In this document: positions 46,618-58,200 of the stretch, one piece after another
Layout of the letters: every line of letters starts with the position of its first letter
Position numbering within the stretch: position 1 is the stretch's first letter
Translations under genes and position numbers: made by a program
NCBI GenBank assembly: GCA_030428885.1
Contig: JAUIEJ010000013.1
Span: 62,001-126,000, forward strand
Direction: 5' to 3'
Length of the DNA: 64,000 nucleotides
From: Gemmatimonadota bacterium
GTDB taxonomy: Bacteria; Gemmatimonadota; Gemmatimonadetes; Longimicrobiales; Gaopeijiaceae
The notes under the pieces: model-generated
Told to the model about the DNA's origin: nothing
What the model saw: the letters and a program-made list of their open reading frames with translations, nothing else
The model's database searches: none

Positions 46618-48182
46618 CGGGGGGCGTCCAGATCGAGCGTGACCCACGGGAACGGCAGGTCGGGGCCACGCCCGTCCACCTCCGTCAGGGCGCCGGGAAG
46701 GGCGTCGGGAACGTCGGAGGCGGCCAGTCCCGCGCCCAGCCCCGTGCGCAGGGCGGCCCGGGCCCCCAGGAGGAGGGCCGCCCCGGCGGCGTCCCGGGGC
46801 CCGAGTCCCTGGGCCAGGAGCCCGCCGATGGACCCGGCCAGCACGTCGCCCATGCCCGCCACGGCCAGGTCGGACGAGGCGATGCCGCTCACGTCCAGCG
46901 CCTCGTCGGGGGACGCCACCAGCGACGGAGTCCCCTTGTAGACCACCGTGGCGCCGCTCTCCCGAGCCAGACGCCGGGCCGTGTCGGGGCGCCGGGCTTC
47001 GAGGTCGGCCACGGCGCCGTCCAGGAGTCGGGCCATCTCGCCGGGATGGGGCGTGAGCACCCGTGGCCCGGCCCCGGCGAGTTCGGTCACGCTCCGGGGC
47101 CGCCCCGCGGACAGGAGGTTCAGGGCGTCGGCATCGAGCACCACCGGAACCGGCGCCTCCAGCACCCGGGCCAGGGCCGCCACGGCCTCGGGAGCGGTGC
47201 CCAGCCCCGGGCCCACCACCACGGCCCTGCTGGACTCCACCGCCTCGCCCAGCGCCTGGAGGTCGTGGAGAGGCACGAAGGGGGCGTCGGGGAGGGTCGC
47301 CTGGACCACCTCCCGGTTGGCCGCCCCGCCCGCCACCCGGACGAAGCCGGCCCCCACCCGGAGGGCCGCACGGCCCGCCAGCACCGCGGCCCCGGCCATG
47401 CCCGGGCCGCCCCCCACCACCACCACGGCCCCCACCCGGTTCTTGTGGGTGTCCGGGTCCCGGTGCGGAACGACGCCCCGGAGCCAGGCCGGTGTCAGGA
47501 GCCGGGTCCGGAAGCCGGGGTCGCCGGGCGGAGGGAACCCGATCTCGGCGGCCACCACCCGCCCCGCCCGACGCCGTCCGGGCTCCAGGAGCACGCCCAG
47601 CTTGGGCCAGCCGAAGCAGAGGGTGACGGTGGCGTCCACGGCGTCGCCGGCCACGGCGCCGGTGTCGGCGTCGACCCCCGACGGCACGTCCAGGGCGAGG
47701 ACGGCGCCGCCGCCCGCCCCCAGGGCCCGGATCACCCGATCCGCCGGGGACCGGGGCGCGCCCCGGATGCCCGTGCCCAGGATCCCGTCCACCACCAGGG
47801 CGGCGCCGTCGAAGACTCGGGCCAGGGCGTCCGGGTCCATCTCCTCGATGGGCGCCCGGGAGAGGCTCCACCCGTGGAGCAGGGGGTCGGGGTCGGGTCG
47901 GGACCCCACGGTGAGCACCTGGACGTCCCGGCCCCGGGCCGCCAGGGTGCGGGCCGCCACCACGGCGTCCCCCCCGTTGTTGCCCGATCCCGCCACCAGC
48001 ACCACCCGACCCCGGGGGGCGAGATGGTCGGCCAGATCGGCGGCCGCCCGGCCGGCACTCTCCATGAGGGCCGCCTCGGGCACGCCCACGCCCTCCATGG
48101 CCCGCCGATCGAAGTCCGCGGCCTCGGACCCGGTGACCACCGGGACCGCGCCCCGGGACCAGGGACGGAGCGGAGGGATCAC
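46614..48182 (-). CDS. nnr: Bifunctional NAD(P)H-hydrate epimerase / ADP-dependent dehydratase
   Basis: 522 residues. YjeF N-terminal epimerase (VLVAGSGNNGGDAVVAARTL, ALDVPSGVDADTG) fused to the C-terminal dehydratase (NRVGAVVVVGGGPGMAGA, LTPHPGEMARLL, VVYKGTPSLVA, AVAGMGDVLAGSIGGLLAQG read as motifs). Repairs damaged NAD(P)H. Start taken as GTG at 48182; a GTG at 48140, nearer the conserved core, is an alternative. Confidence 0.94.
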
Positions 48183-48321
48183 CGAAGGGGACGGACGACG
48201 CCCGCCCCGGGTCCGGCAGAACGTGCCGGATCGGGGGGCGAGGGACGGTGTCGTTGGGGAGAAGGCCGGCCCGCGAGCGGCCGGCGGGAACCGGCGCCGA
48301 ACGGCGCCATGGAGGTGTCGC

Positions 48322-48516
48322 CTACTTGTAGCTCTGGCCGATGTTGCGGCCGAGAGTGATCTCGCCGTTGTCGATCCGGATGTTGAAGCCGCACTCGGGA
48401 TTCGAGCAGACCCAGGCCTTGTACCGGATCGGGGCCCCATCGCGCCCGTAGTCGGAGAGCGGGAGCAAGAGTCCCGTCTCGCACTTCAGGCAACGGGGAA
48501 AGCCCTGATCTTCCAT
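48322..48516 (-). CDS. Small zinc-ribbon protein, 64 residues
   Basis: Four cysteines in two knuckles: Cys9 and Cys12 (RCLKC), Cys37 and Cys42 (VCSNPECGF), suited to one zinc. Between and after them are basic and aromatic residues (IRYKAWV) and a beta-rich tail (ITLGRNIGQSY). No family name can be assigned. It lies 75 bases after the Minf_1886-family gene and could be co-transcribed. Confidence 0.8.
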   Translation of the reverse strand: MEDQGFPRCLKCETGLLLPLSDYGRDGAPIRYKAWVCSNPECGFNIRIDNGEITLGRNIGQSYK

Positions 48517-48591
48517 GTTCTACCCCTCCCATCGGCGGGTGGATGCGGGTCTGTGTGGGTGGACGCACCGGGCGTATCCCGGGCGTCGAGT

Positions 48592-48972
48592 TCAGTGCGA
48601 GGTCCCCCAGGGGTATCCTCGCTCGAACGCTTCCTCGAAGTCGTACACGTCGCGGAAGTCCTCCAGGCGGTCGTCCTCCTGCTTCACCAGCACCCCACAC
48701 TCCACCAGCGCGAAGACGATGCGCCCGACGTCGTCGGTCGCATGGATGCCCCAGTGCTCGAGCACCGTCCGGGCCAGGGGCCCGAATCGCTCCAGCGCCA
48801 GGTCCCGCACGCCCAGGGCCAGCTCGCTTCCCGAGATGTGTCGGGGCGGCTGGAGACCACTTACGACGGCCTGCAAAGCTGACAATACGAAGAGATAGGC
48901 CTTCGCATGGAAGCGAGGGTCCTTCTCCTGGAGCCGTCCCAGGATCTCGTCGGCGAATTGCAGTTCCGTCAT
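48592..48972 (-). CDS. Minf_1886-family protein
   Basis: 126 residues. Matches the family named after Methylacidiphilum Minf_1886: FADEILGRLQEKDPRFHAKAYLFVLSAL, RHISGSELALGVRDLALERFG, VLEHWGI, DDVGRIVFALVE, DFRDVYDFEEAF (listed as separate motifs). The function is unknown. The ATG at 48972 is preferred to a TTG three codons earlier. It sits 90 bases after glyA. Confidence 0.9.
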   Translation of the reverse strand: MTELQFADEILGRLQEKDPRFHAKAYLFVLSALQAVVSGLQPPRHISGSELALGVRDLALERFGPLARTVLEHWGIHATDDVGRIVFALVECGVLVKQEDDRLEDFRDVYDFEEAFERGYPWGTSH

Positions 48973-49062
48973 GGCGCCCAAACTTACGCGCTTTGCGTTC
49001 CCACGCCAGTACCGATGGCGAAGGGTCGCGGCAATTTCCGACCGGCTTCGACCGACGGGGCG

Positions 49063-50334
49063 TCACCCAACCGGGGCGCGCACGGCGTGGAGCGGGTAGC
49101 CGCCCGCCAGCTCCGACACCTCGTCCCGGGTGCGGCGGATCAGACGCTCGTCTTCCGGCGCCGAAAGAATCCGGGCGATCCACTCGCCGATGCGATGCAT
49201 GTCGGCCTCGCCCATGCCCCGGGTCGTGAGGGCCGGCGTGCCGATGCGCAGTCCCGACGTGACGAAGGGAGAGCGGGTCTCGCCGGGCACGGTGTTCTTG
49301 TTCACCGTGATGCCGGCGGCCTCCAGGGCATGCTCGGCTTCCTTTCCCGTGAGGTCCGGATGGCTCGGCCGGAGGTCCACCAGGAGGAGGTGGTTGTCCG
49401 TCCCGCCGCTCACCAGGTGGAAGTCCCGGGCCAGGAGGGCGTCGCCCAGGGCCTTGGCGTTGACCACGACCTGGCGGGCGTACTCGGTGAACGTCGGGGC
49501 CAGGGCCTCGCGGAAGGCCACGGCCTTGGCGGCGATGACGTGCATGAGGGGTCCGCCCTGGAGTCCCGGGAAGACCGCCTTGTCCACCGCCTTGGCGTGG
49601 CGTTCGGGGGCCAGGATCAGTCCGCCCCGGGGGCCCCGGAGGGTCTTGTGGGTGGTGCTGGTCACCACGTCGGCGTGGGGGACGGGCGAAGGATGCACCC
49701 CCGCCGCCACCAGGCCGGCGATGTGGGCCATGTCCACCAGGAGCACCGCCTCCACCTCCCGGGCGATCTCGCCGAAGGCCTGGAAGTCGATGGTGCGGGG
49801 GTAGGCGCTGGCGCCGGCGATGATCATCCGGGGCCGCACCTCCCGGGCCGTCTCCCGAATGGCGTCGTAGTCGAGCCGGCCGGTGTCGGGGTGGACGCCG
49901 TACGACGAGACCTGGAACCACCGGCCCGACACGTTCACCGGGGACCCGTGGGTGAGATGGCCCCCGTGGCTCAGGTCCATGCCCAGCACCCGGTCGCCGG
50001 GCTCCAGGAAGGCCAGGAACGCCGCCATGTTCGCCTGCGCCCCGGCGTGGGGCTGGACGTTGGCGTGATCGGCGCCGAAGAGGGCGCAGGCGCGCTGACG
50101 GGCCAGTTCCTCCACCACGTCCACGTGCTCGCAGCCGCCGTAGTAGCGCTTGCCGGGCAGTCCCTCGGCGTACTTGTTCGTGAGGACCGTGCCCATGGCC
50201 TCCAGGACCGCCGGGGAGGCGAAGTTCTCGGAAGCGATGAGTTCCAGGCCCCCGAGCTGGCGGGCCTCCTCGGCCCGGACCGCGGCGTGGACCTCGGGGT
50301 CGGTCGAAGCGATGTGGGAGAGAGAATGATCCAT
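49063..50334 (-). CDS. glyA: Serine hydroxymethyltransferase
   Basis: 423 residues. [49 protein letters not shown], the PLP lysine in [13 protein letters not shown], and VSGGTDNHL. Makes glycine and methylene-tetrahydrofolate from serine. A GTG two codons upstream (50340) would give the 4-base overlap seen elsewhere with the preceding gene; the ATG is used here. Confidence 0.97.
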   Translation of the reverse strand: MDHSLSHIASTDPEVHAAVRAEEARQLGGLELIASENFASPAVLEAMGTVLTNKYAEGLPGKRYYGGCEHVDVVEELARQRACALFGADHANVQPHAGAQANMAAFLAFLEPGDRVLGMDLSHGGHLTHGSPVNVSGRWFQVSSYGVHPDTGRLDYDAIRETAREVRPRMIIAGASAYPRTIDFQAFGEIAREVEAVLLVDMAHIAGLVAAGVHPSPVPHADVVTSTTHKTLRGPRGGLILAPERHAKAVDKAVFPGLQGGPLMHVIAAKAVAFREALAPTFTEYARQVVVNAKALGDALLARDFHLVSGGTDNHLLLVDLRPSHPDLTGKEAEHALEAAGITVNKNTVPGETRSPFVTSGLRIGTPALTTRGMGEADMHRIGEWIARILSAPEDERLIRRTRDEVSELAGGYPLHAVRAPVG

Positions 50335-50336
50335 GC

Positions 50337-51392
50337 TCACACGAAGCTGCGCTGAAGGTGGCGGGCCTTGGAGATCCGATCCTCGGCGAGGCGGTCGGCC
50401 GCCACGCCCGTGGGAATGCCCTCGTCGTCGGCGGTGGCGAAGATGCGGCGCAGGGATCCGTAGATCTCTCCCGCTTTCCGCTTGCTGCGGGCCGGGGACC
50501 ACTCGTGGAGTTCGCCGTACACGTTGATCAGTCCCCCGGCGTTGATGACGTAGTCGGGAGCGTAGAGGATACCCTTGTCGTGGAGCGCCTGCCCGTGGTG
50601 AGGCAGGGCGAGCTGATTGTTGGCGGCGCCGGCGATGATCCCGACCTTGAGCACCGGGAGGGTCTCGTCGTCCACCACGGCCCCCAGGGCACAGGGCGCG
50701 AAGACGTCGGCGTCCACGGCGTAGATGGCGTCGGTCTCCACGGCGTCGGCACCGAACTCGTCCACGACCCGCTGGACGCGGGCGGCGTCGATGTCGGTCA
50801 CGGTGAGGCGGGCGCCGTGATCGTGGAGATACTTGCAGAGCCAGTAGCCCACGTGCCCCGCCCCTTGCACCGCCACGTGCTTGCCGTCCAGGTCGTCGGA
50901 CCCGGTGCGATGGGCCACGGCGGCCCGGATGCCCACGAAGACGCCGTGGGCCGTCACGGGCGACGGGTCACCCGACCGGCCGTAGATGCCCACCACGTGG
51001 TCGGTCTCGGCCAGGACGAAGTCCATGTCCTCGGGCGACGTCCCCACGTCCTCGGCGGTGATGTAGCGTCCTCCCAGGGACTCCACGGCGCGCCCGTGGG
51101 CCCGGAAGATCATCTCCCGGTCCGGCACCCGGTTGTCGCCCAGGATGACCGACTTCCCGCCCCCCAGGTTGAGTCCGCTCACCGCCGCCTTGTAGGTCAT
51201 GCCCCGGGACAGGCGCAGGGCGTCGATGATGGCGTCGCGGTCGGAGTCGTAGTTCCAGAAGCGGGTGCCTCCCAGGGCCGGGCCCAGGGTGGTGTCGTGG
51301 ATCGCGATGATCCCCTTGTACCCGAGCTCGGGCTCACTCCAGAACACGAGCTGCTCGTGCTCGTACCTGCCCATCATCTCGAAGATTTCCAT
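50337..51392 (-). CDS. Leucine dehydrogenase (Glu/Leu/Phe/Val dehydrogenase family)
   Basis: 351 residues. [33 protein letters not shown] (catalytic Lys), [16 protein letters not shown]-binding [29 protein letters not shown] and AGAANNQL. Oxidatively deaminates branched-chain amino acids with NAD. The 351-residue length and motif set favour leucine or valine dehydrogenase over glutamate dehydrogenase. Same strand as acyl-CoA dehydrogenase, 47 bases away. Confidence 0.93.
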   Translation of the reverse strand: MEIFEMMGRYEHEQLVFWSEPELGYKGIIAIHDTTLGPALGGTRFWNYDSDRDAIIDALRLSRGMTYKAAVSGLNLGGGKSVILGDNRVPDREMIFRAHGRAVESLGGRYITAEDVGTSPEDMDFVLAETDHVVGIYGRSGDPSPVTAHGVFVGIRAAVAHRTGSDDLDGKHVAVQGAGHVGYWLCKYLHDHGARLTVTDIDAARVQRVVDEFGADAVETDAIYAVDADVFAPCALGAVVDDETLPVLKVGIIAGAANNQLALPHHGQALHDKGILYAPDYVINAGGLINVYGELHEWSPARSKRKAGEIYGSLRRIFATADDEGIPTGVAADRLAEDRISKARHLQRSFV

Positions 51393-51439
51393 CCTGCCAT
51401 GCTCCTGGTTTGGTCGGTTGCGTCGCCGGGGGTCGGACG

Positions 51440-52612
51440 TCAGCGCCCGTCGGCGGTGCGCTGGATCTCTCGCGCGATGACGACGCGCATGATCTCGCTG
51501 GTTCCCTCGTAGATTTCGGTTCCCTTCGCGTCCCGCATCAGCTTCTCCACGGGGTAATCCCGCATGTAGCCGTAGCCGCCGAAGATCTGGACGGCCTCGT
51601 CGGAGGCGAACATGGCCACCTCGCTGGCCACCAGCTTCGCGCCCGCCACCCGGGCCACCAGGGACTCGGCGCCCCGGCCGTCGTGGGACGATCCGTCCCT
51701 GACGGCCTGGACCAGGGCCCCCACCTCCCGGACCGTGGCCCGGGCCGCCGAGACGCGGGACGCCATATCGGCGAGCTTGGCCTGGATCGCCCCGAACTCG
51801 GAGAGGCTCCGCCCGAACTGCTCCCGCTCCCGGGCGTAGCGCACGGCGTGCTCCAACGCCGCGGCGCCGATCCCCACCGCCTGGGACGCGATCCCGATGC
51901 GCCCCACGGTGAGGGCGTCCAGCGCCACGGACAGGCCCCGCCCCACCTCTCCCAGAAGAGCATCGTCCGGAAGGCGCACGTCGTCGAGGACCACGTCCAC
52001 CGTCTCCGACGCCCGCAGGCCCATGGTGGTGGTGCGGGGTCCCACCGTGTAGCCGTCGGTGTCGGTGGGCACCAGGAAGCAGCCGAGTTCCCCCGGGGCC
52101 CCGGTGCGGGCGAACACCAGGACCAGACCGGCCCGGGCGCCGTTGGTCACCCACTTCTTCCGGCCCGTCAGGATCCACCCGCCGTCGTCCCGGCGGGCGG
52201 CGGTCTCCACGGCGCCGGCGTCGCTGCCGGCGCCCTCCTCGCTGAGAGCGAAGGCGCCCAGCACCTCACCCGACGCCAGGGCCGGCAACCACCGCTCCTT
52301 CTGGGCCTCCGAGCCGTGGGCCAGGAGGGCCCCGGCCACCGGGCCGTTCTGGATGGCCACCGAGAGGGCGGTGGCGGCGTCGGCCCGGGCGAGTTCCTCG
52401 ATGACCACGAGGTAGCTCCCCATGTCCAGGGCCAGTCCTCCGTAGGCCTCGGGCACGAGCATGCCCAGGAACCCCAATTCGGCCAGACTCCCGAAGAGGG
52501 TGTCGGGGAGGGCCGCGGCGGCGTCCCACGCTTCGACGTGGGGAGCGATCTCGCCCTGGGCGAAATCCCGGGCGAGTCCCCGGATCTCGAGTTGGTCGGC
52601 GGTGAGCATCAT
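51440..52612 (-). CDS. Acyl-CoA dehydrogenase
   Basis: 390 residues. Family signatures ALSEEGAGSDAG (FAD/substrate), WILTGRKKWVTNG, QFGRSLSEFGAIQ, IFGGYGYMRDYPVEKLMRDA and EIYEGTSEIMR, which contains the catalytic-base glutamate. Short-chain substrates (butyryl- or isovaleryl-CoA) are likely from the overall type and neighbours. ATG at 52612; another ATG lies one codon downstream. Confidence 0.95.
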   Translation of the reverse strand: MMLTADQLEIRGLARDFAQGEIAPHVEAWDAAAALPDTLFGSLAELGFLGMLVPEAYGGLALDMGSYLVVIEELARADAATALSVAIQNGPVAGALLAHGSEAQKERWLPALASGEVLGAFALSEEGAGSDAGAVETAARRDDGGWILTGRKKWVTNGARAGLVLVFARTGAPGELGCFLVPTDTDGYTVGPRTTTMGLRASETVDVVLDDVRLPDDALLGEVGRGLSVALDALTVGRIGIASQAVGIGAAALEHAVRYAREREQFGRSLSEFGAIQAKLADMASRVSAARATVREVGALVQAVRDGSSHDGRGAESLVARVAGAKLVASEVAMFASDEAVQIFGGYGYMRDYPVEKLMRDAKGTEIYEGTSEIMRVVIAREIQRTADGR

Positions 52613-52629
52613 GCGGAGGGGTGGGAGGA

Positions 52630-53481
52630 TCAGGCGTCGTAGGTGTGGAATCCCCGGCCCGTCTTCCGGCCGAGCCACCCTGCGGCGACGTACTTGCGGA
52701 GGAGCGGGCAGGGCCGATAGCGATCGTCGCCCAGCTCCCGGTGGAGCACCTCCAGGATGTTCAGGCAGGTGTCCAGGCCGATGAGGTCGGCCAGGGCCAG
52801 GGGGCCCATGGGGTGGTTCATGCCGAGCTTCATGACGGTGTCGATGGCGTCGACCTCGGCCACCCCTTCCATGAGGCAGAAGACCGCCTCGTTGATCATG
52901 GGCATGAGGACCCGGTTCGAGACGAAGCCCGGGAAGTCGTTCACCTCCACCGGGGTCTTCCCCAGGGCCCGGGCCAGGGTCATGACGGCCTCGGTGGTGT
53001 CGTCGCTGGTGGCCAGGCCCCGGATGACCTCCACGAGCTTCATCACCGGGACCGGGTTCATGAAGTGCATTCCGATCACCCGTCCGGGACGCCCGGTCCG
53101 GGCGGCGATTTCGGTGATGGAGATGGACGACGTGTTGGAGGCCAGGATGGCCCCGGCCGGCGCTGCTTCGTCCAGGGTGCGGAAGAGGTCGTACTTCAGT
53201 TCGGCCTTCTCGGGCACGGCCTCCACCACCAGATCGGCGTCGGCCACGGCGTCGGCCACCGACGTGGCCCCCGAGACCCGCCCGAGGATCGTCTCCACCT
53301 CGCCCTCGTCGATGAGTCCCTTGCGGGCCTGGCGCTCCAGGTTCTTCCGGATCGTGGCCCGGGCCCGCTCCAGGGCCGCCGGATCCACGTCCACGAGGGT
53401 CGCGTCGAGGCCGCCCTGGGCGCAGACGTGGGCGATGCCGTTGCCCATGGTCCCGCCGCCGATCACCGTCACTCGCTTCAT
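52630..53481 (-). CDS. hbd: 3-hydroxybutyryl-CoA dehydrogenase
   Basis: 283 residues. NAD site [26 protein letters not shown], catalytic-histidine block [32 protein letters not shown] and [12 protein letters not shown]. Interconverts 3-hydroxybutyryl- and acetoacetyl-CoA. ATG overlaps the CPBP gene stop by 4 bases; sits between that gene and acyl-CoA dehydrogenase. Confidence 0.95.
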   Translation of the reverse strand: MKRVTVIGGGTMGNGIAHVCAQGGLDATLVDVDPAALERARATIRKNLERQARKGLIDEGEVETILGRVSGATSVADAVADADLVVEAVPEKAELKYDLFRTLDEAAPAGAILASNTSSISITEIAARTGRPGRVIGMHFMNPVPVMKLVEVIRGLATSDDTTEAVMTLARALGKTPVEVNDFPGFVSNRVLMPMINEAVFCLMEGVAEVDAIDTVMKLGMNHPMGPLALADLIGLDTCLNILEVLHRELGDDRYRPCPLLRKYVAAGWLGRKTGRGFHTYDA

Positions 53482-54386
53482 GTCGCCGTCCCGTGTCCAG
53501 TCGTCGTTGTCGTCGTCTCGTCCATCCACAGCGGAGCCGGTCGCCCGGGGGCCGGGACCGGTGGCGTCCAGCGCCACGTCACGGCCGCCGCTCCCACCAG
53601 GACCGCCACCGCCACCACGCTGGCCTCCACACCGAAGGCGCCCCCGCTGAGCCAGGCCGGCCCGGCGGCAGCCCCGTCGAATCCCGGGGCGTCGGCCACC
53701 TCCAGCCCGCTCACCGGGACGTCGGCCAGAAACGCCAGCGCCCAGTTCCAGCCGAGGTGGGCGCCCACGGCGGGCCAGAGCGATCCCGTGCGGAGCACCA
53801 GGGCCCCCAGGAACAGTCCCGCCGCCGTCACCCCCGCCAGGGCCAGGGGCCCCACGCCGGGGTTGGCCCCGTGGAGCACACCGAAGGTCACCGAGGTGGC
53901 CACCAGTGCCCAGGCGGGGCCTACCACCGCCGCCGTGGCGCCGAGGACGTACCCCCGGAGGAGCAGTTCCTCGGCCGCGGCGGGAATCGCGAGCCACGTG
54001 AGGGACCGCAGTCCCTCGGTGAGCCAGGCACCCACCCCGAAGTCGGCGCCGTCGGGGGCCCACCCGAGCCCCCCCAGGGCGGCCATGCCGCCCATGGCCA
54101 CCGCGGCCACGGCCACGCCCGCCCCCAGCCCCGCGGCGGTCTCCACCACCGCGCGCCGGTCGGGCACCACGCCCACGGCCCCCGGGGGGCGGCCGTCGTG
54201 GCGAGCCAGCACCCACCCCGACACCAGGGCGGCGAATCCGAGCACGCCGGCTCCCGCCACCACGCCCCCGGCCGGGAGGACGAACCCCGCAGCGAAGGTC
54301 AGGACGGCGGTGAGGAAACCGAAGAGGGCCAGTCGACCGAACAGCGCTCCCCCACCGGTGGGGGGGCGTCGGTCGGGGCCGTCCAC
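53478..54386 (-). CDS. CPBP-family intramembrane glutamic protease
   Basis: 302 residues, about eight membrane helices. The three active motifs are all present: EE at 139-140 with Arg144 (AEELLLRG), FGVLH with His172, and His210...Asn214 (HLGWN). Family members process prenylated or other membrane proteins; the bacterial substrate is unknown. GTG start. Its place inside an acyl-CoA operon is unusual. Confidence 0.9.
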   Translation of the reverse strand: MDGPDRRPPTGGGALFGRLALFGFLTAVLTFAAGFVLPAGGVVAGAGVLGFAALVSGWVLARHDGRPPGAVGVVPDRRAVVETAAGLGAGVAVAAVAMGGMAALGGLGWAPDGADFGVGAWLTEGLRSLTWLAIPAAAEELLLRGYVLGATAAVVGPAWALVATSVTFGVLHGANPGVGPLALAGVTAAGLFLGALVLRTGSLWPAVGAHLGWNWALAFLADVPVSGLEVADAPGFDGAAAGPAWLSGGAFGVEASVVAVAVLVGAAAVTWRWTPPVPAPGRPAPLWMDETTTTTTGHGTAT

Positions 54387-54408
54387 GGCAGGCTCCGGTG
54401 CGAGGGGC

Positions 54409-55620
<1,212 letters not shown>

Positions 55621-55744
55621 GGGCGACGGGCGTGGGTTCGAAGGGGACGGCGGGTGAAATCCTTCAGCATTCAAAAATAGGGAATTCCGCCTGCCGAGGG
55701 CACCCTGTACGCCCCCCGTGGGCCCTCGCTCGAACGGAGTGCGT

Positions 55745-56635
55745 TCAGAGGCCCGGCGATCGCAGCGCCGGCCGGTCCACGTCGGGATCCAGGCGCCCCC
55801 ACGGGACGTCGGGATCGTGCTCGAAGATCAGGAGCCAGTCGTCCTCGAAGGCCTTCTCCCAGAGTCCCCGCTTCGACTCCAGGGTGACCAGGGGCTCCAG
55901 GTCGTACCCCATGATCCACGGCAACCCCAGATGGGCGGTGGTGGGGCAGACGTCGGCCAGGAAGCAGGCCGTCTCCCCGGCGTCCCGGATGAGCACCGAT
56001 TGATGCCAGGGCGTGTGGCCCGGCGTCCGGAGCACTTCCACGCCCTCGGTCACCTCCACGTCGCCGTCCACGAAGCGCCACAGCCCCGCCTTCTCCACCG
56101 GATCGTAGTTGGAAGCGAGGTAGCTGGCCCGGATGCGCTCGTTGTTGCGATGGGCGAAGCGGAATTCGCCGTCCTGGACCACGTATTCGGCGTCGGGGAA
56201 CGAGGGCACCACGTCGCCCACCGACCGCAGGCGGGTGTTGCCGCCGGCGTGGTCGAAGTGGAGGTGGGTGGAGACGACGATGTCCACGTCGTTCGGGGCG
56301 AAGCCCGCGGCCCGGATGGCGTCCTCGAGGCGGGTGGGCTCGCCCTCGTTGGACACCCCGTAGATCTCCCGGAACCGGTCGTCCTGCTTGTTGCCGATGC
56401 CCGTGTCCACCAGGACCAGGGCGTTGGGGGCCTCCACCAGGAGGCAGCGGAGGGCCAGGGGAATCCGGTTGCGTTCGTCGGGCTGGATCTTCCGCGACCA
56501 GAGGGGGCGCGGCACGACCCCGAACATGGCTCCCCCGTCGAGCCACTGGAGGCCCGCCTCCAGGGCGTGGACGCGGATGCCTCCCACGTCGGTGGTCCGG
56601 ACCAGGGGCAGATCGTCGATGGAGCGGGTGGTCAT
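55745..56635 (-). CDS. Metallo-beta-lactamase-fold hydrolase
   Basis: 296 residues. Metal motif THLHFDHAGG, RTPGHTPWH, FLADVCPTTAHLG and IFEHDPD, with the early LVDTGIGNKQ. The text resembles the lactonase-like (AttM/AiiA) branch of the fold, but substrate cannot be told. ATG overlaps the exonuclease stop by 4 bases, placing it third in the rex operon. Confidence 0.9.
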   Translation of the reverse strand: MTTRSIDDLPLVRTTDVGGIRVHALEAGLQWLDGGAMFGVVPRPLWSRKIQPDERNRIPLALRCLLVEAPNALVLVDTGIGNKQDDRFREIYGVSNEGEPTRLEDAIRAAGFAPNDVDIVVSTHLHFDHAGGNTRLRSVGDVVPSFPDAEYVVQDGEFRFAHRNNERIRASYLASNYDPVEKAGLWRFVDGDVEVTEGVEVLRTPGHTPWHQSVLIRDAGETACFLADVCPTTAHLGLPWIMGYDLEPLVTLESKRGLWEKAFEDDWLLIFEHDPDVPWGRLDPDVDRPALRSPGL

Positions 56636-57471
56636 GATTCCTCCTCCCACAGGGTGCGCTGAGGCGAACGGCGGCTCCGGCGGCGGGTGCGCCGGCGCAG
56701 GTCTTTTCGAAGGGACTCCAGGTCGTGGAACCCCTGGCGGGCGGCCTCGTCCAGGAGGCGGATCAGGATCCGGGCGGTGGCCAGGGCGTCGCCGTGGGCC
56801 CGGTGTCGGGCGTGGTTGCCGATGCCGTAGTGCTGGGCCAGGGCGTCCAGGTTCCGGCGTCTCAGACGGGGGAGCAAGCCCCGGGCCAGGCGCACCGTGC
56901 AGAGGGGTGCGCCCAGGTCGGCCTCGCCCAGGGCGAGCTGGAGCTCGTAGCGCACGAAGCCGAGATCGAAGCCGGCGTTGTGGGCCACGAACACCCGCCC
57001 CTCCAGACGGGAGGCCACGTCGGGAGCCACGTGTTCGAAGAAGGGGGCCGTGGCCACCATGGCCCCGTCGATCCCGGTGATGCGCCGGACCATGGGGGGA
57101 ATGGAGCGGCCGGGATTCACCAGGGTGGAGTACTCGTCCACCACCGCGCCCCCCAGGACGCCGACGATGGCGATCTCGGTGATGCGGTCGCCCTGCCCGG
57201 CCCGGCCGCCCGTGGTCTCCACGTCCACCACGGCGAAGGGCACCCGCTCCAGCGGCTCCCCCGGGGGCCGGCCCCGGAGCGACCACCGTCCGCCGGCGTC
57301 CACCACGAACCGGGGGTCGGATCCCAGGAGGGCGAAGACCGCCGACGAGGCGGCGCCGGGATGCCCCTCGAGGCGGAGGATCTCCCGGGCCAGGGCCAGG
57401 GTGTGGACGGGGCCGTCGGCCAGGCGGTCGGCCACCCGCTGGACCAGGGTCCGCCGCGTGGGCCCGCTCAC
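56632..57471 (-). CDS. DnaQ-like 3'-5' exonuclease
   Basis: 279 residues, GTG start. Exonuclease III-type DEDDh site: Asp83 and Glu85 in VVDVETTGG, the HNAGFDLGFV block, and the closing histidine/aspartate in HRAHGDALATARIL. The first ~65 residues (VQRVADRLADGPVHTLALARE, then FVVDAGGRWSL) look like a winged helix of HARE-HTH type. The last 25 residues are Arg-rich. It starts 28 bases after rex. Could serve proofreading or repair. Confidence 0.9.
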   Translation of the reverse strand: MSGPTRRTLVQRVADRLADGPVHTLALAREILRLEGHPGAASSAVFALLGSDPRFVVDAGGRWSLRGRPPGEPLERVPFAVVDVETTGGRAGQGDRITEIAIVGVLGGAVVDEYSTLVNPGRSIPPMVRRITGIDGAMVATAPFFEHVAPDVASRLEGRVFVAHNAGFDLGFVRYELQLALGEADLGAPLCTVRLARGLLPRLRRRNLDALAQHYGIGNHARHRAHGDALATARILIRLLDEAARQGFHDLESLRKDLRRRTRRRSRRSPQRTLWEEES

Positions 57472-57499
57472 CGCTCCCCCTCCCCCGCCTTCCGCGGGG

Positions 57500-58153
57500 T
57501 CAGCCCTCGCCGGAGCGCTCGACGTCGAAGTCCCGATTCGTCAGGTCGAAGGAGAGGGCCTCGAGCTCCATGACCATGTTCACGTCGTGGACGAAGACCC
57601 CGGGGGGGGTGCGCAACTGGATCGGCGCGAAGTTGAGGATTCCCCGGACGCCGGCCCCCACGACCCGGTCCACGATCTGCTGGGCCGCCGGGGCGGGCAC
57701 GGTGAGGATCACCACCTCCACCGCTTCCCGCTCCAGGACGGCCTCCACGGTCTCCACATCCTCCACCATCACCTCGCCCCACCGCACCCCCACCTTGGCC
57801 GGGTCTCGGTCCAGGACCGCCACGATGTGGAAGCCCCGACGTCGGAAGTCCCGGTACTCGAAGAGGGCCGAGCCGATCCGGCCGGCGCCCACCAGGGCCA
57901 CCCGCCAACCCCGGTCGAGACCGAGAATGTCCCGCACCCGCCCGGCGAGGTCGGCCACCTGATAGCCGAGCCCGCGTTTTCCGAACGACCCGAAGAGGGA
58001 GAGATCTTTCCGCACCTGAGCCGCCGTGGTCCCCGCCGCCTCGGCGAGGTGGGTGCTGCTCACGGTCCCTCCCCCTCTCCGCTCCATGGCTTCCAGGATG
58101 CGGAGATAGTGGGACAGACGTCGAATGGTGGAGTCGGAAACCTTGGGCGACAC
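57500..58153 (-). CDS. rex: Redox-sensing transcriptional repressor Rex
   Basis: 217 residues. N-terminal winged helix (SDSTIRRLSHYLRILEAMER, AAGTTAAQVRKDLSLFG, GKRGLGYQV) and a Rossmann domain (RVALVGAGRIGSALFEY) that binds NADH/NAD. Rex releases DNA when the NADH/NAD ratio rises. A consensus operator lies 27 bases upstream, indicating autoregulation. GTG start at 58153. Genes behind it in the operon: exonuclease and MBL hydrolase. Confidence 0.96.
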   Translation of the reverse strand: MSPKVSDSTIRRLSHYLRILEAMERRGGGTVSSTHLAEAAGTTAAQVRKDLSLFGSFGKRGLGYQVADLAGRVRDILGLDRGWRVALVGAGRIGSALFEYRDFRRRGFHIVAVLDRDPAKVGVRWGEVMVEDVETVEAVLEREAVEVVILTVPAPAAQQIVDRVVGAGVRGILNFAPIQLRTPPGVFVHDVNMVMELEALSFDLTNRDFDVERSGEG

Positions 58154-58180
58154 GGGACGTGCGGAGGGGTCTCGGAGGGC

Positions 58181-58198
58181 TTGTGAAATAGTTCACAA
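58181..58198. promoter_or_regulatory. Rex operator (ROP site)
   Basis: TTGTGAAATAGTTCACAA, an 18-base palindrome with perfect TTGTGAA/TTCACAA arms, agrees with the known Rex consensus TTGTGAA-N4-TTCACAA. It sits between the rsmA stop and the rex start. On the minus strand it contains TATTTC, a possible -10, so bound Rex would block its own promoter. Confidence 0.92.
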
Positions 58199-58200
58199 TC

